Below the pieces are notes generated by a model that worked only from the letters and a program-made list of their open reading frames with translations, made no database searches and was not told where the DNA came from. Shown in pieces: positions 24,454 through 32,487 of a stretch of 64,000 nucleotides of DNA. Made by a program: the position numbers and the translations under genes. This DNA is from Palsa-506 sp963755815 (GTDB lineage Bacteria > Actinomycetota > Actinomycetes > Streptosporangiales > Streptosporangiaceae): assembly GCA_963755815.1 (NCBI GenBank), contig CAVWLF010000011.1, positions 62,001-126,000 of the forward strand. Direction: 5' to 3'. The stretch's first letter is position 1. Each line of letters opens with the position of its first letter.

Positions 24454-24690
24454 CTACGGCCTTCCGCTCGGGCCGCCGCGGCTGGCCGAATCGAAGTCCC
24501 CGGTGCCATCCGGCGCGCCGTCGCCGGGGTGCGCGTACGCCCTCCTGCCCTCGACCGGCACGTTCTCGGGGTGGCCCAGACCCTGGGAGAGCTGCCTGAT
24601 TCCCAGGTAGCGCCTGATGTCCGACCAGCCCATGGCCACGGCCAGACCGAGGACCGCCGGAATCAGGAGCTGCAACGTCTTGCGGGGCAT
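24454..24690 (-). CDS. Small single-TM protein (DUF6893-like)
   Basis: The protein has 78 residues. The N-terminal hydrophobic segment LLIPAVLGLAVAMGWSDIRRYLGIRQL ends in an IRRYLxIR motif shared with a small actinobacterial family (I believe DUF6893; not verified). The rest is a Gly/Pro-rich hydrophilic tail. An AGAGG site precedes the ATG and a SigB-like promoter lies about 50 bp upstream. Function unknown. Confidence 0.65.
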   Translation of the reverse strand: MPRKTLQLLIPAVLGLAVAMGWSDIRRYLGIRQLSQGLGHPENVPVEGRRAYAHPGDGAPDGTGDFDSASRGGPSGRP

Positions 24691-24739
24691 AACGGGCCTC
24701 TTTCTGAGCGTGTTTCCCGAGTGATCGGATTCGCGTCAT

Positions 24740-24763
24740 GTTCCCGGCCCGCAGCGGGCTAAC
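24740..24763 (-). promoter_or_regulatory. Candidate SigB/F-type promoter for the small TM protein
   Basis: GTTA (24763-24760), 14 bp, GGGAAC (24745-24740) on the minus strand. The -10 is weaker than at 23588-23611 but the spacing is identical. Confidence 0.4.
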
Positions 24764-24785
24764 CGGACGCGCGGCCGTTAGGCCC

Positions 24786-25622
24786 TTATCCGTCGGCCAG
24801 CATGCTGGCGCGTAGCCGGGCCAGCGTGGTGGACAGCAGCCGGGACACCTGCATTTGAGATACCCCCAGTTCAGCGGCTATCTCACTCTGGCTCTGATTA
24901 CCGAAGAAACGCAGCAGGAGCATCCGCAGCTCCCGTGGCGGCAGTGCGTCCAGCATCGGGGCGAGCGACTCATGGTCGATGATCGCGTCCAGTGCGTCGT
25001 CCGGGCCGCCGAGCGTGTCGGCCAGCGTCCGGTTCTCGTCCGCCCCGTCGGGCAGGTTGAGGGACAGCGCGCTGTACGCCGCGGCCGCCGCCATCAGGTC
25101 GGCCAGATCGTCCATCGTCAGCCTCAGCTCGGCCGCGAGCTCGGCCATCGTCGGTTTCCGGCCCAGGCGATGGGAGAGCGCAACGTTGGCCTGGTTAAGC
25201 TCGATCCGGCCCTCCTGAACCTTGCGCGGGACGCGCACGGCCCAGGTTAGGTCCCGGAAGTGCCGCTTCACCTCCCCGGTCATCATGGGGCGCGCGTAGG
25301 CGACAAAGTCGGGCCCGACCTCCGGGTCGAATCCGTTGATGGCCTTGACCAGCCCGACCAGCGCGGCCTGTTCCAGGTCCTCAACCGGCTCGCCGCGGTT
25401 CGCGTAGCGGCGGGCGATCCGCCGGGCCAGCCCGGTATACCGGGCGACAACCTGAGCGCGCAGGCCCTCGTACCGCGGATCATCCGGCGGCATGTCCCTG
25501 AGCTCGCTCAGCAGCTTCTCGGTCTCCCGGTCACCGGAGTCATCCGCGGCGGCCGGGCCGGCCGAGCGTGATGCGGCGGCCTGGCTGGGCCGGGCGGCAG
25601 AAGGCAGATCAGAGGGGGGCAC
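24786..25622 (-). CDS. SigB/SigF-family RNA polymerase sigma factor
   Basis: The protein has 278 residues of the group 3 SigB/F/G type. Region 2 is YTGLARRIARRYANRGEPVEDLEQAALVGLVKAINGFDPEVGPDFVAYARPMMTGEVKRHFRD, region 3 is WAVRVPRKVQEGRIELNQANVALSHRLGRKPTMAELA, and region 4 is LPPRELRMLLLRFFGNQSQSEIAAELGVSQMQVSRLL. The GTG at 25622 has AGGGAA upstream; the frame continues open for 63 codons of atypical sequence. It is the likely reader of the GTT-N14-GGG promoters nearby and a target of the partner-switching proteins at 32-36 kb. Confidence 0.9.
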   Translation of the reverse strand: MPPSDLPSAARPSQAAASRSAGPAAADDSGDRETEKLLSELRDMPPDDPRYEGLRAQVVARYTGLARRIARRYANRGEPVEDLEQAALVGLVKAINGFDPEVGPDFVAYARPMMTGEVKRHFRDLTWAVRVPRKVQEGRIELNQANVALSHRLGRKPTMAELAAELRLTMDDLADLMAAAAAYSALSLNLPDGADENRTLADTLGGPDDALDAIIDHESLAPMLDALPPRELRMLLLRFFGNQSQSEIAAELGVSQMQVSRLLSTTLARLRASMLADG

Positions 25623-26092
25623 TGGTTGTTCCCTTCGGAACCAGCGGTGCACCGGATCTGACGAAGCGGAAACGGGGCTCGGGTGGCGCCATCTCCCGGC
25701 TACGGGCCAGCCGCACGTGGCCGGGTCCTGGCAGGCAGTGGCGTCATGAGCACGCGCGTCGTCCGTCGGCGGCGGTGGCCGGACCGGCGCGCTGATCGCC
25801 GCCGGTCGCACTGGTGTTCATCGGCCCGCCGAAGGCCCACTGCCGGACCCCGGTACGCCTCCGAGTTTAGACGCTCCCGGCCCTGGGCGGGACGGCCCGG
25901 GTCCTGGCGCTGGTCCCGCCATGGGCTCGCGGATTCCGGCGCCGCTGCGGTCTAAACCGAGTCTCCGCACCACCGCGGCTTAGCCCGATCCAGTCCGCTA
26001 TGGCCAGGACGGGCGAAATTGAGCGAATGCCCGTCTTGTCACAGTAAGGTAGCCGATTCCTGACTAACGGCTGCAGAAACCCTGGAGACAGC
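25623..26092. other. Non-coding 470-bp divergent spacer with a widely spaced inverted repeat
   Basis: No convincing gene. gtttagac (25865-25872) and gtctaaac (25950-25957) are exact complements 77 bp apart. A less GC-rich stretch (about 25980-26090) leads into the small membrane protein gene and probably carries its promoter; I cannot place -35/-10 boxes confidently. Confidence 0.5.
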
Positions 26093-26260
26093 ATGCTCGC
26101 GATCATCGCGGCAATTCTTTTCGCGATAGCCCTTATTTTCAACCTGGCCGGTACCACGTTTGGCACGCATATCAGCTTCGACACGTTCCTGGTGGCCGGC
26201 CTGCTGGCCCTGTCGCTGCACCTGGCCGGCATCGGCACCGGCTGGAGATGGCGCCGGTGA
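26093..26260 (+). CDS. 55-residue double-TM membrane protein
   Basis: The ATG at 26093 is preceded by CTGGAGACAGC (good ribosome site). The translation starts MLAIIAAILFAIALIFNLAG, then a short polar stretch (TTFGTHISFD), a second hydrophobic segment (TFLVAGLLALSLHLAGIGTG) and a basic WRWRR end. This two-helix layout is common in small actinobacterial proteins of unknown role. It is AT-richer than its neighbours at the 5' end. Confidence 0.75.
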   Translation: MLAIIAAILFAIALIFNLAGTTFGTHISFDTFLVAGLLALSLHLAGIGTGWRWRR

Positions 26261-26502
26261 CAAGCGCCTTGCGTCAGCGCTGACCGGCCGGCGGCCGGGT
26301 CCCGCGTTAGCGCGTGCAGGCGGCGGCCTGCACGCTCAGCCGCTGCCGTTGCCGCCGCAGCTGGCCCCAGCGTGTATCCGCTGCGGGTTTGAGATCGTTC
26401 TCCGCTGGTATGAGCAGGCGATGATTGCGGACGCACCTCCCGTGCCGGGCCCGGATGCGGCCGTCTGCGCCAGCGAGTGCGGCCAGTGCCGGAGCTAGCG
26501 CC

Positions 26503-27003
26503 GTGACGCCGGCCGGCCCTCGGGACGAGTCCGAGTTCCAGCGGGACGACCGGAACCTGGCCGAGCTGCTGCAGGAACTCCGGGTGGCCGGGCTGGGCGT
26601 CCAGGTGCTCTTCGGCTTCCTGCTCGGGCTGCCGTTCACCATGAGATTCGCGACCCTCAGCCCGGCCCAGCGCCACCTCTACATGGCCAGCCTGCTGCTC
26701 GCGGCGGTGTCGACCGCCCTGCTGCTCGCGCCGGTCGCTTATCACCGGCTCGTCTTCCGCCGCCAGCAGAAGGAGCACCTCATCCGGGCCGCCAACGTCA
26801 TGGCGATCTGCGGCCTGGTCACCGTGGGGCTCGCCATTTCCGCCGCTGTCCTGCTGGTCGCGGGCTACGTCGACCATGGCCTGCCGGCCGTGCTGATCGG
26901 GGTGTGCACGGTGTGCCTGTTCGGCGGCCTCTGGTTCGCGCTCCCGCTCGTCCGCCGCGGCCAGCGGGAAACAGACGAGGTAAAGGGCATAGGCGGCCGT
27001 TAG
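26503..27003 (+). CDS. DUF6328-type four-helix membrane protein
   Basis: The protein has 166 residues. A hydrophilic N-terminus (RDDRNLAELLQELRVAGLGVQVLFGFLL) with the conserved N-L-x-E-L-L-Q-E-L-R-V motif precedes four TM segments and a basic tail. This matches a family I know as DUF6328 (assignment from memory). The GTG at 26503 has GGAG eight bases upstream. It precedes the GH15 gene by 83 bp on the same strand and may share transcription with it. Confidence 0.8.
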   Translation: MTPAGPRDESEFQRDDRNLAELLQELRVAGLGVQVLFGFLLGLPFTMRFATLSPAQRHLYMASLLLAAVSTALLLAPVAYHRLVFRRQQKEHLIRAANVMAICGLVTVGLAISAAVLLVAGYVDHGLPAVLIGVCTVCLFGGLWFALPLVRRGQRETDEVKGIGGR

Positions 27004-27086
27004 CGGGGTACCGGGAGGCCCGGGCCCGGCCGACGTGGCTGGCCCACCGTGGCTGGCGAGCTAGAGAGCCAGGGAGGCGGATCACC

Positions 27087-28871
27087 GTGAGCAGCGGAGC
27101 GGGCAGCAGGCCGGACCAGATCCGGCCGCACGCCCTGCGTGACTACGCGCTGCTCGCGGACGGCGAGCGCGGTGCCGTGGTCGGGCCGCGGGGCGAGATC
27201 GTCTGGATGTGCGCGCCGGGCTGGGACAGCGACGCCGTCTTCGCCAGCCTGATCGGCGGCGCGGGGGCGTACACCGTCTCGCCCGACGACCGCTTCGTCT
27301 GGGGCGGCTACTACGAGGAAGGCACGCTGATCTGGCGCGGCCGCTGGGTCACCGATACGGGCGTGATCGAATGCCGCGAGGCGCTGGCGTTTCCCGGTGA
27401 CCCGCACCGCACCGTCCTGCTCCGCAGCATCCTCGCCGGGGACGCTCCCGCGAGCGTCCGGGTCAGCCTGGACCCGCGGGCGGAATTCGGCCAGCAGGGC
27501 CTGCGCGCGCCCGGCCGCGACGACGCCGGCTCGTGGACGGGTCGGCTTGGTGACCTGCATCTGCGCTGGTCCGGCGATGTCGGCGGCGCGCGGGTCAGCC
27601 GCGCGGGCCGGGGATCCCGGCTGGCGCTGCGGCTGACCGTGCCGCCCGGTGAACGTCACGACCTCGTGCTCGAGCTGTCCGACCGGCCATTCGACCAGCC
27701 GCCGCCCGAGCCCGCCGCCACCTGGCGGGCGACCGAGGCGGCCTGGGCGCAGGCGGTCCCGCCGCTCGGCGGCGTGACCGCCGGGCGCGATGCCCGGCAT
27801 GCCTACGCGGTGCTGCGGGGGCTGACCAGCGCCAGCGGCGGCATGGTCGCCGCCGCGACCACCAGCCTGCCCGAGCGCGCCGAGGCGGGCCGGAACTATG
27901 ACTACCGCTACGCCTGGATCCGCGACCAGTGCTACGCCGGGCAGGCGGTCGCGGCCGTCGGCGCGCACCCGCTCCTTGATCAGGCCGTGAGCTTCGTATC
28001 GGCGCGGCTGCACGCGGACGGGCCGGATCTGGTGCCGGCCTACACGGTCGCCGGCGGCCGGGTACCCGACCAGCGCCGGCTGGACCTGCCCGGTTATCCC
28101 GGCGGCTTCGACCTGGTCGGCAACTGGGTCAACCGGCAGTTCCAGCTCGACGCGTTCGGCGAGTCCCTGCTGCTGCTGGCCGCCGCGGCCCGGCACGACC
28201 GGCTGGATTCCGGCGGGCGGCAGGCGGCCGAGATCGCGGCGGCCGCGATCGCCCAGCGCTGGGATGAGCCGGACGCCGGGATCTGGGAGATCGATAACCA
28301 GCCGTGGACGCACAGCAGGCTGACCTGCGTGGCGGGGCTGCGCGCCGCGGCCCGGTCCTGCGCGACGCGGTCCCTGGCCACCGACTGGGCCGGGCTCGCC
28401 GATGTCATCGTGGCCGATACCGCGAAGCGCGCGGTGCACCCGTCCGGCCGCTGGCAGCGCTCGGCGGACGATGACGGCCTGGACGCCGCCCTGCTGCTGG
28501 CGCCGGTCCGCGGCGCCGTTCCCGCCGATGACCCCCGCACGCTGGAGACGCTGCGGGCCTACCAGGCCGAGCTGACCCAGGACGGCTACGCCTACCGCTT
28601 CCGGCACGACGAACGGCCGCTGCAGGATGCCGAGGGCGCCTTCCTGCTCTGCGGTTTCGTCCTGGCCCTGGCCCTGAAGCAACAGGGCCAGGAGGTGGCG
28701 GCGGCCCGCTGGTTCGAGCGGAGCCGGGCCGCGTGCGGGACCGCCGGGCTGTACTGCGAGGAGTACGACGTGGCCGAGCGCCAGCTGCGGGGGAACCTCC
28801 CGCAGGCGTTCGTGCACGCCCTGATGCTCGAATGCGCCGGCCGGCTCGATTCGCCCTGGCAGCCGGAGTGA
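27087..28871 (+). CDS. Glycoside hydrolase family 15 (glucoamylase/trehalase-like)
   Basis: The protein has 594 residues. The N-terminal beta-sandwich (about 1-230) is typical of bacterial GH15 enzymes; the catalytic (alpha/alpha)6 domain follows, with NYDYRYAWIRD (the W-I-R-D motif; catalytic acid region downstream) and the second conserved Glu in GLYCEEYD near residue 555. There is no signal peptide, so it is cytosolic and acts on intracellular alpha-glucans or trehalose. The GTG start at 27087 has GGGAGG upstream. Confidence 0.9.
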   Translation: MSSGAGSRPDQIRPHALRDYALLADGERGAVVGPRGEIVWMCAPGWDSDAVFASLIGGAGAYTVSPDDRFVWGGYYEEGTLIWRGRWVTDTGVIECREALAFPGDPHRTVLLRSILAGDAPASVRVSLDPRAEFGQQGLRAPGRDDAGSWTGRLGDLHLRWSGDVGGARVSRAGRGSRLALRLTVPPGERHDLVLELSDRPFDQPPPEPAATWRATEAAWAQAVPPLGGVTAGRDARHAYAVLRGLTSASGGMVAAATTSLPERAEAGRNYDYRYAWIRDQCYAGQAVAAVGAHPLLDQAVSFVSARLHADGPDLVPAYTVAGGRVPDQRRLDLPGYPGGFDLVGNWVNRQFQLDAFGESLLLLAAAARHDRLDSGGRQAAEIAAAAIAQRWDEPDAGIWEIDNQPWTHSRLTCVAGLRAAARSCATRSLATDWAGLADVIVADTAKRAVHPSGRWQRSADDDGLDAALLLAPVRGAVPADDPRTLETLRAYQAELTQDGYAYRFRHDERPLQDAEGAFLLCGFVLALALKQQGQEVAAARWFERSRAACGTAGLYCEEYDVAERQLRGNLPQAFVHALMLECAGRLDSPWQPE

Positions 28872-28972
28872 CGTGCTGCGGGCGGGACCAGGCCACCCGG
28901 CGCGGACGGGCATCCGGGCCAGCTAACCGGCCGGACAGATCCAATCTCTAACCTAAGGAGACTGACGATCCC

Positions 28973-29980
28973 ATGAGCGAGACCGTTGTCATCACCGGCG
29001 CGAGCGCGGGCATCGCCCGGGCTACCGCACGGCTGTACGGCGAGCGCGGCGCGAATGTCGGGCTGATTGCCCGCGGTAAAGCCGGCCTGGCCGGCGCGGC
29101 CCGCGATGTCGAGGAGGCAGGCGGCAAGGCGCTGGCCATCAGCGCCGACGTGGCCGATTACCAGCAGGTGGAGGACGCTGCCCGGCAGGTGGAGGAGTTC
29201 TTCGGCCCGATCGACGTCTGGATCAACGTCGCGTTCTCCTCGGTGTTCGCGCCATTCGCCGACATCTCGGCCGATGAGTTCCGCCGCGTCACCGAGGTCA
29301 GCTACCTGGGTTTCGTGCACGGGACGATGGTGGCGCTGGACCGGATGCGGTCCCGTGACCGCGGCACCATCGTGCAGGTTGGATCGGCCCTGGGGGCGCG
29401 CAGCATCCCGCTGCAGTCGGCTTACTGCGGCGCCAAGCACGCCGTCAACGGGTTCACCTCCTCGCTGCGGTGCGAATTGCTGCACGAGCACTCCGGCGTG
29501 CACGTGACCGTCGTGCAGATGCCCGCTGTCAACACGCCGCAGTTCTCCTGGGTGCGCTCCAAGCTGCCCAACCACCCGCAGCCGGTACCGCCCATCTACC
29601 AGCCGGAAGTCGCCGCCCGCGGGGTGGTATTCGCGGCTGATCACCCGCGCCGGAAGCAGTACTGGGTCGGCGCGAGCACCGTGGCCACCATCCTGGCCAA
29701 CCGGGTCGTGCCCGCGCTGCTCGACCGCTACCTGGCCCGTACCGGATATGCCTCCCAGCAGACGGCCGAGGAGGCGAAGCCCGGCCGCCCGGACAACCTG
29801 TGGGAGCCAGTCGACGACTCCGCCGGGCACGACCACGGCGCCCGCGGCAGCTTCGACAACCGGTCGCATGACCGCAGCCCGCAGCTGTGGCTGTCGCAGC
29901 ACGCGGGCCTGGTTACCGGGGCCGTGGCCGGCTCGGCGATCCTCGGCCTGCTCACGGCCAGAGTGGCCCGGGCCAGATGA
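28973..29980 (+). CDS. SDR-family oxidoreductase with C-terminal membrane extension
   Basis: The protein has 335 residues. A classical SDR core (1-240) has VITGASAGIARATA, the YCGAKHA active site and QVGSALG before it. The family asparagine motif NAG is replaced by NVAFSS. A C-terminal extension of about 95 residues (ANRVVPALLDRYLARTGYASQQT... to GLVTGAVAGSAILGLLTARVARAR) ends in a hydrophobic helix, an architecture found in actinobacterial membrane-associated SDRs. AAGGAG precedes the ATG. The stop overlaps the next gene (ATGA). Substrate unknown. Confidence 0.88.
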   Translation: MSETVVITGASAGIARATARLYGERGANVGLIARGKAGLAGAARDVEEAGGKALAISADVADYQQVEDAARQVEEFFGPIDVWINVAFSSVFAPFADISADEFRRVTEVSYLGFVHGTMVALDRMRSRDRGTIVQVGSALGARSIPLQSAYCGAKHAVNGFTSSLRCELLHEHSGVHVTVVQMPAVNTPQFSWVRSKLPNHPQPVPPIYQPEVAARGVVFAADHPRRKQYWVGASTVATILANRVVPALLDRYLARTGYASQQTAEEAKPGRPDNLWEPVDDSAGHDHGARGSFDNRSHDRSPQLWLSQHAGLVTGAVAGSAILGLLTARVARAR

Positions 29981-30348
29981 CCGGCGCCAGATTTATCGCG
30001 TTTCCGCTGGTTCGCGGCGGCTACGGCGCGGTCCTGCTCTGCGCCCCGGCCGCGGCGATCCGGCTGTGCGGCGCCGGGTCCGCCAGCCCGCGCGCCCAGG
30101 CCGTGGTGCGAGTGCTCGGCGCCCGGCATCTGATCCAGGCCGCCGTGACCGCCATGGCGCCGAGCGCGGCCGTGCTCACCATCGGCGCGCAGGTGGACCT
30201 GGCCCACGCGGCATCGATGCTGGCCCTGGCCGCCGCCGACCGGCCGCTTCGCCGGGCCGGGCTCGCCGACGCGGTGACCGCGGCCATGTTCGCCACCGCG
30301 GGCACGGCCGGGGCCCGGACGCGGCGAGGCCGTGCGGACGGCCGCTAG
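29977..30348 (+). CDS. Hypothetical membrane-associated protein coupled to SDR
   Basis: The protein has 123 residues. The ATG overlaps the SDR stop (ATGA). Hydrophobic segments (YGAVLLCAPAAAIRLCG, LIQAAVTAMAPSAAVLTIG, AASMLALAAADRP) suggest three to four helices, with a basic C-terminus. I do not recognise a family beyond small actinobacterial membrane proteins. The coupling implies a joint role with the SDR. Confidence 0.7.
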   Translation: MTGARFIAFPLVRGGYGAVLLCAPAAAIRLCGAGSASPRAQAVVRVLGARHLIQAAVTAMAPSAAVLTIGAQVDLAHAASMLALAAADRPLRRAGLADAVTAAMFATAGTAGARTRRGRADGR

Positions 30349-30391
30349 CTCTCCCGAAATATGCGGCCTGGCCTTGTTTCGTCCCGGAATT

Positions 30392-30410
30392 GTTTGGTAA
30401 CTTTCCTAAC
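30392..30410. promoter_or_regulatory. Imperfect 19-bp palindrome upstream of the GH9 gene
   Basis: GTTTGGTAACTTTCCTAAC matches the symmetric form GTTAGGAAA-C-TTTCCTAAC at 17 of 19 positions. It lies in an AT-rich stretch about 95 bp before the GH9 start, consistent with an operator for a carbohydrate-responsive repressor. Confidence 0.5.
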
Positions 30411-30504
30411 TAATAGATCCCGGAGCGCGGGCCCGGCCCTGCTCGGCCCGGGCGTGATCCGGGTGCTGCCGTCTGGCATCCGCCACCGCCAGGGAGGTCG
30501 GTCG

Positions 30505-32439
30505 ATGAGGTACGCGCCGTTCAGGTGGATCGCGGTGGGTACGGCGACGATGACTGTGGCTGGCCTGGCACTGGCCGGCCCGGCCACGGCCGCGCCCGCG
30601 GCGGCCCGGCAGCATGCGCCGGTCGTGCGGGTCAATCAGGTCGGGTACACGCCGGATAGCCCGAAGACCGCCTTCGCCATGCTGCCCCGGGCGGCCGGGG
30701 CGGTCCGGTTCAGCGTCGTCGAGGGCCATACCGTCGTCTTCCGCGGCCGGTCGTCCGATGACGTCGGGCGCTGGAACGCCAACTACCGGGCGGTCTACCG
30801 GCTAGGTTTCTCCGGGCTGACCCGCCCGGGCCGCTACCGGATCAGGATCGCCGCTGACGGCGGCGCGTGGTCCCCGGCCTTCCGGATCGCCAGCGGGCGG
30901 GCGCTGTACCAGCGGCTCGTGCGCAACGGGGTGCGCTTCTTCACCTCGGAGCGGGACGGCGGCGACGTGGTGCACTCGGTCCTGGACCGCAGGCCGGCGA
31001 ATCTCACCGATCGCCGGGCCCGGGTCTACGCGGACCCGCGCTACGACAGCAATGACAACCTGCTCGGCAAGTTCCATAAGATCGGCGGCCCGGTCGACGT
31101 CGCCGGCGGCTGGTTCGACGCCGGCGGCGGCTACGAGAAGTTCGCGTACACGGCGAGCTACACCGACGCGATCATGCTGACGGCGGCGCGTGACCTCCCC
31201 GGCGCCGGCCCGTCGCTCCGGCGCGAGGCCGCGTTCGGGCTCCGCTGGATCAGCAGGCTGTGGAACCCGGCCCGCAAGGTCATGTACGTGCAGGTCGGAA
31301 TCGGCAACGGCAACGCAAGTAACACGATCCAGGGCGACTACAACTTCTGGCTGCTGCCGCAGGGTGAAGACCGCATGAACGTCAGCCGCGGCGGCCACCC
31401 CGGCCCGACCGCCCACTTCGTCAAGTACCGGCCGGTCTTCGAGGCGGCGCCGCCCGGCAAGCCGATCAGCCCGGACCTGGCCGGGCGGTTCGCCGCGGAC
31501 TTCGCCCTCGGCGCGCAGCTCGCGGCGAAGACCAGCCCCGGGCGGGCCCGGCACCTGCTGGCCCTGGCCCGCGGGGTCTACGCGATGGCGAAGACCACCG
31601 GCGTTCGCAAGATCGTCACCACCTTCCCGCATGACTACTACCCGGGCACGGAGTGGAAGAGCGACATGCTGTGGGGCGCCGCGGAGATCGCGCTCGCGGA
31701 CGAGGCGACTGGCGCCCCCGGGCCGAAGCTGGCGTCCGATCTGCAGGCGGCGGCGCGCTGGGCGAGGGCCTACATCGCGCAGGGCCACCCGGCCGGCGGC
31801 GACACGCTCAACCTCTATGACAACGGGGCCGTGGCGGAGGGCGATCTGCTCCAGGCCATGCAGCAGACGTCGCTGCCGCAGCCGATCCCGGCCAGCGCGC
31901 TGGTGGATGACCTGGCCGCCCAGCTGCGGGTCGGCGAGCACTGGGCCAAGGGCGACCCGTTCGAGCTGGGCACGGGCCTGGGCCAGAGCGACGCCACCCC
32001 GCACGCGTTCGGCCTCTACATCACCAACGCGCTGTACCAGCGGTACGGCGGCTCGGCGCAGTACCGCGCGTTCGCCCAGCAGCAGCTGAACTTCGCGCTC
32101 GGCGCCAACGCCTGGGGCAGTTCCTTCGTCGTCGGCGCGGGTGATGTCTTCCCGCACTGCATGCAAAGCGAGATCGCCAACCTGGCGGGCTCGCTCAACG
32201 GCCGGGGCCGGATCCAGCTCGGCGCCACCACCGACGGCCCGAGCAGCGCGGCCAATTTCATCGGGCTCGGCACGGTCAGCGGCATGCGCAGCTGCCGCGC
32301 CGGCCATTACCGGGCCTTCGATACCAAGTCCGTCGGCTACGAGGACAACGTCGTCAGCTGGCCGTCCGTCGAGCCGGCCGACGACTACACGGCCGCGTCG
32401 CTGTTCGCCTTCGCGCTCGGCGCGGGCGGCCTCGGCTGA
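30505..32439 (+). CDS. Secreted glycoside hydrolase family 9 protein (cellulase-like) with altered DAGD motif
   Basis: The protein has 644 residues. A signal peptide (MRYAPFRWIAVGTATMTVAGLALA...) precedes an Ig-like CelD-N domain (about 38-130: VVRVNQVGYTPDSPKTAFAML) and an (alpha/alpha)6 catalytic domain. GH9 enzymes are inverting beta-1,4-glucanases using two Asp in DAGD and a distant Glu. Here the motif is GGWFDAGGGYEKF: D205 is kept but the usual second Asp (catalytic base) is Gly208. The probable acid is E623 in PSVEPADDYTAASLF. The substrate may differ from cellulose, or the base may be supplied otherwise. Start ATG with AGGGAGG. Confidence 0.87.
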   Translation: MRYAPFRWIAVGTATMTVAGLALAGPATAAPAAARQHAPVVRVNQVGYTPDSPKTAFAMLPRAAGAVRFSVVEGHTVVFRGRSSDDVGRWNANYRAVYRLGFSGLTRPGRYRIRIAADGGAWSPAFRIASGRALYQRLVRNGVRFFTSERDGGDVVHSVLDRRPANLTDRRARVYADPRYDSNDNLLGKFHKIGGPVDVAGGWFDAGGGYEKFAYTASYTDAIMLTAARDLPGAGPSLRREAAFGLRWISRLWNPARKVMYVQVGIGNGNASNTIQGDYNFWLLPQGEDRMNVSRGGHPGPTAHFVKYRPVFEAAPPGKPISPDLAGRFAADFALGAQLAAKTSPGRARHLLALARGVYAMAKTTGVRKIVTTFPHDYYPGTEWKSDMLWGAAEIALADEATGAPGPKLASDLQAAARWARAYIAQGHPAGGDTLNLYDNGAVAEGDLLQAMQQTSLPQPIPASALVDDLAAQLRVGEHWAKGDPFELGTGLGQSDATPHAFGLYITNALYQRYGGSAQYRAFAQQQLNFALGANAWGSSFVVGAGDVFPHCMQSEIANLAGSLNGRGRIQLGATTDGPSSAANFIGLGTVSGMRSCRAGHYRAFDTKSVGYEDNVVSWPSVEPADDYTAASLFAFALGAGGLG

Positions 32440-32487
32440 GCGTGCCGTGGGTGGCCCTGGGCTTCGCTGGCCCGCTGTGCCGGGCCG

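Noticed and set aside
25867..26877. A 336-codon minus-strand frame spanning 25.9-26.9 kb
   Set aside because: It covers two plus-strand membrane protein genes with good ribosome sites and has shadow composition.
27000..28913. A 637-codon minus-strand frame opposite the GH15 gene
   Set aside because: GH15 motifs and start signals are on the plus strand; the antisense translation has no domain and shadow-like composition.
30802..32307. A 501-codon minus-strand frame opposite the GH9 gene
   Set aside because: Antisense shadow of a signal-peptide-bearing GH9 gene; no motifs.
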